Shown: in pieces, positions 63,801 to 64,000 of the stretch
How the letters are laid out: each line of letters begins with the position of its first letter
Numbering within the stretch: position 1 is the stretch's first letter
Assembly (NCBI GenBank): GCA_037178855.1
Contig: JASJZC010000007.1
Coordinates: 62,001-126,000 of the forward strand
Source: Oscheius sp. JU75
Taxonomy: Eukaryota > Nematoda > Chromadorea > Rhabditida > Rhabditidae
Direction: 5' to 3'
DNA: 64,000 bases
Program-made: the position numbers and the translations under genes
Notes under the pieces: model-generated
Seen by the model: the letters and a program-made list of their open reading frames with translations, nothing else
Told to the model about the DNA's origin: nothing
The model's database searches: none

Positions 63801-64000
63801 AAAGTTTGCAGTTGCATTAAAACAGTTAAACCTACACACTGAGAGTTAACATTTCAGTCATGCCTTCATTTTCGGCTATGACATGGTAAATGGTAATAAT
63901 TCAAAAATTAAAAAGTTGAAATTTGGTAACGGATGTATTCGGTTTAAATGCTCTAACCTTCTTATCTTCCTCATTTCTTTTCGATTCTTCTCCTTTCGAA

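Overview
The window is 64 kb of animal nuclear DNA, most likely from a nematode. The genes are split into many small exons, and a large share of introns are only 35-45 bp. Acceptors are mostly TTTCAG or TTTTAG. The gene set is metazoan: a Robo receptor with the SAX-3 plan, non-muscle myosin II, an SLC26 anion transporter, a PRPP-synthase-associated protein, a C19orf12-family protein and a RUN/PH lysosome adaptor. No operon-like bacterial layout, CRISPR array or insertion sequence was seen. I cannot name the genus. All exon models were built by eye from splice sites and reading phase. For the myosin, Robo, SLC26, PRPSAP, glycosyltransferase, C19orf12-like, PLA2-like and 96-residue genes, the summed exon lengths divide exactly by three.

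Left third (1-22.6 kb): a gene-poor 2.3 kb is followed on the + strand by a PLEKHM2/SKIP-like RUN+PH gene (2.3-6.5 kb, with one apparent +1 frameshift). A five-exon C19orf12-like gene follows (7.9-9.0 kb). On the - strand are one well-supported and one doubtful small secreted Cys protein gene (11.9-12.3 and 11.0-11.4 kb). Then comes a 27-exon non-muscle myosin II heavy chain (13.8-22.6 kb) with a 21-bp micro-exon in motor loop 1. A near-perfect 26/24-bp hairpin lies in the spacer at 12.85 kb.

Middle (22.6-42.8 kb): about 5 kb of spacer precedes PRPSAP (+, 27.8-30.2 kb) and an SLC26/SulP transporter with a C-terminal STAS domain (+, 31.8-36.0 kb). The 1.9-kb intron 9 of the transporter holds a complete, oppositely oriented three-exon gene for a secreted phospholipase A2-like protein. 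An 11-exon membrane GT2 glycosyltransferase (-, 36.8-39.7 kb) and a doubtful secreted protein (+, 41.6-42.0 kb) follow.

Right third (42.8-64 kb): a possible small gene (+, 44.2-44.6 kb) is followed by the sax-3/Robo gene (-, 44.7-55.0 kb), which has five Ig domains, three FN3 domains, one TM segment and CC1/CC2-like cytoplasmic motifs. An in-phase alternative first exon would give a form lacking Ig1-Ig4. From 55 to 63.4 kb the only clear gene is a tRNA-Arg(TCT). The window ends inside the 3' part of a - strand gene of uncertain family.

The neighbours do not form a pathway. They are an ordinary stretch of single-promoter animal genes, but myosin (cortical contractility) and Robo (axon and cell guidance) lying about 22 kb apart may reflect an old chromosomal linkage.
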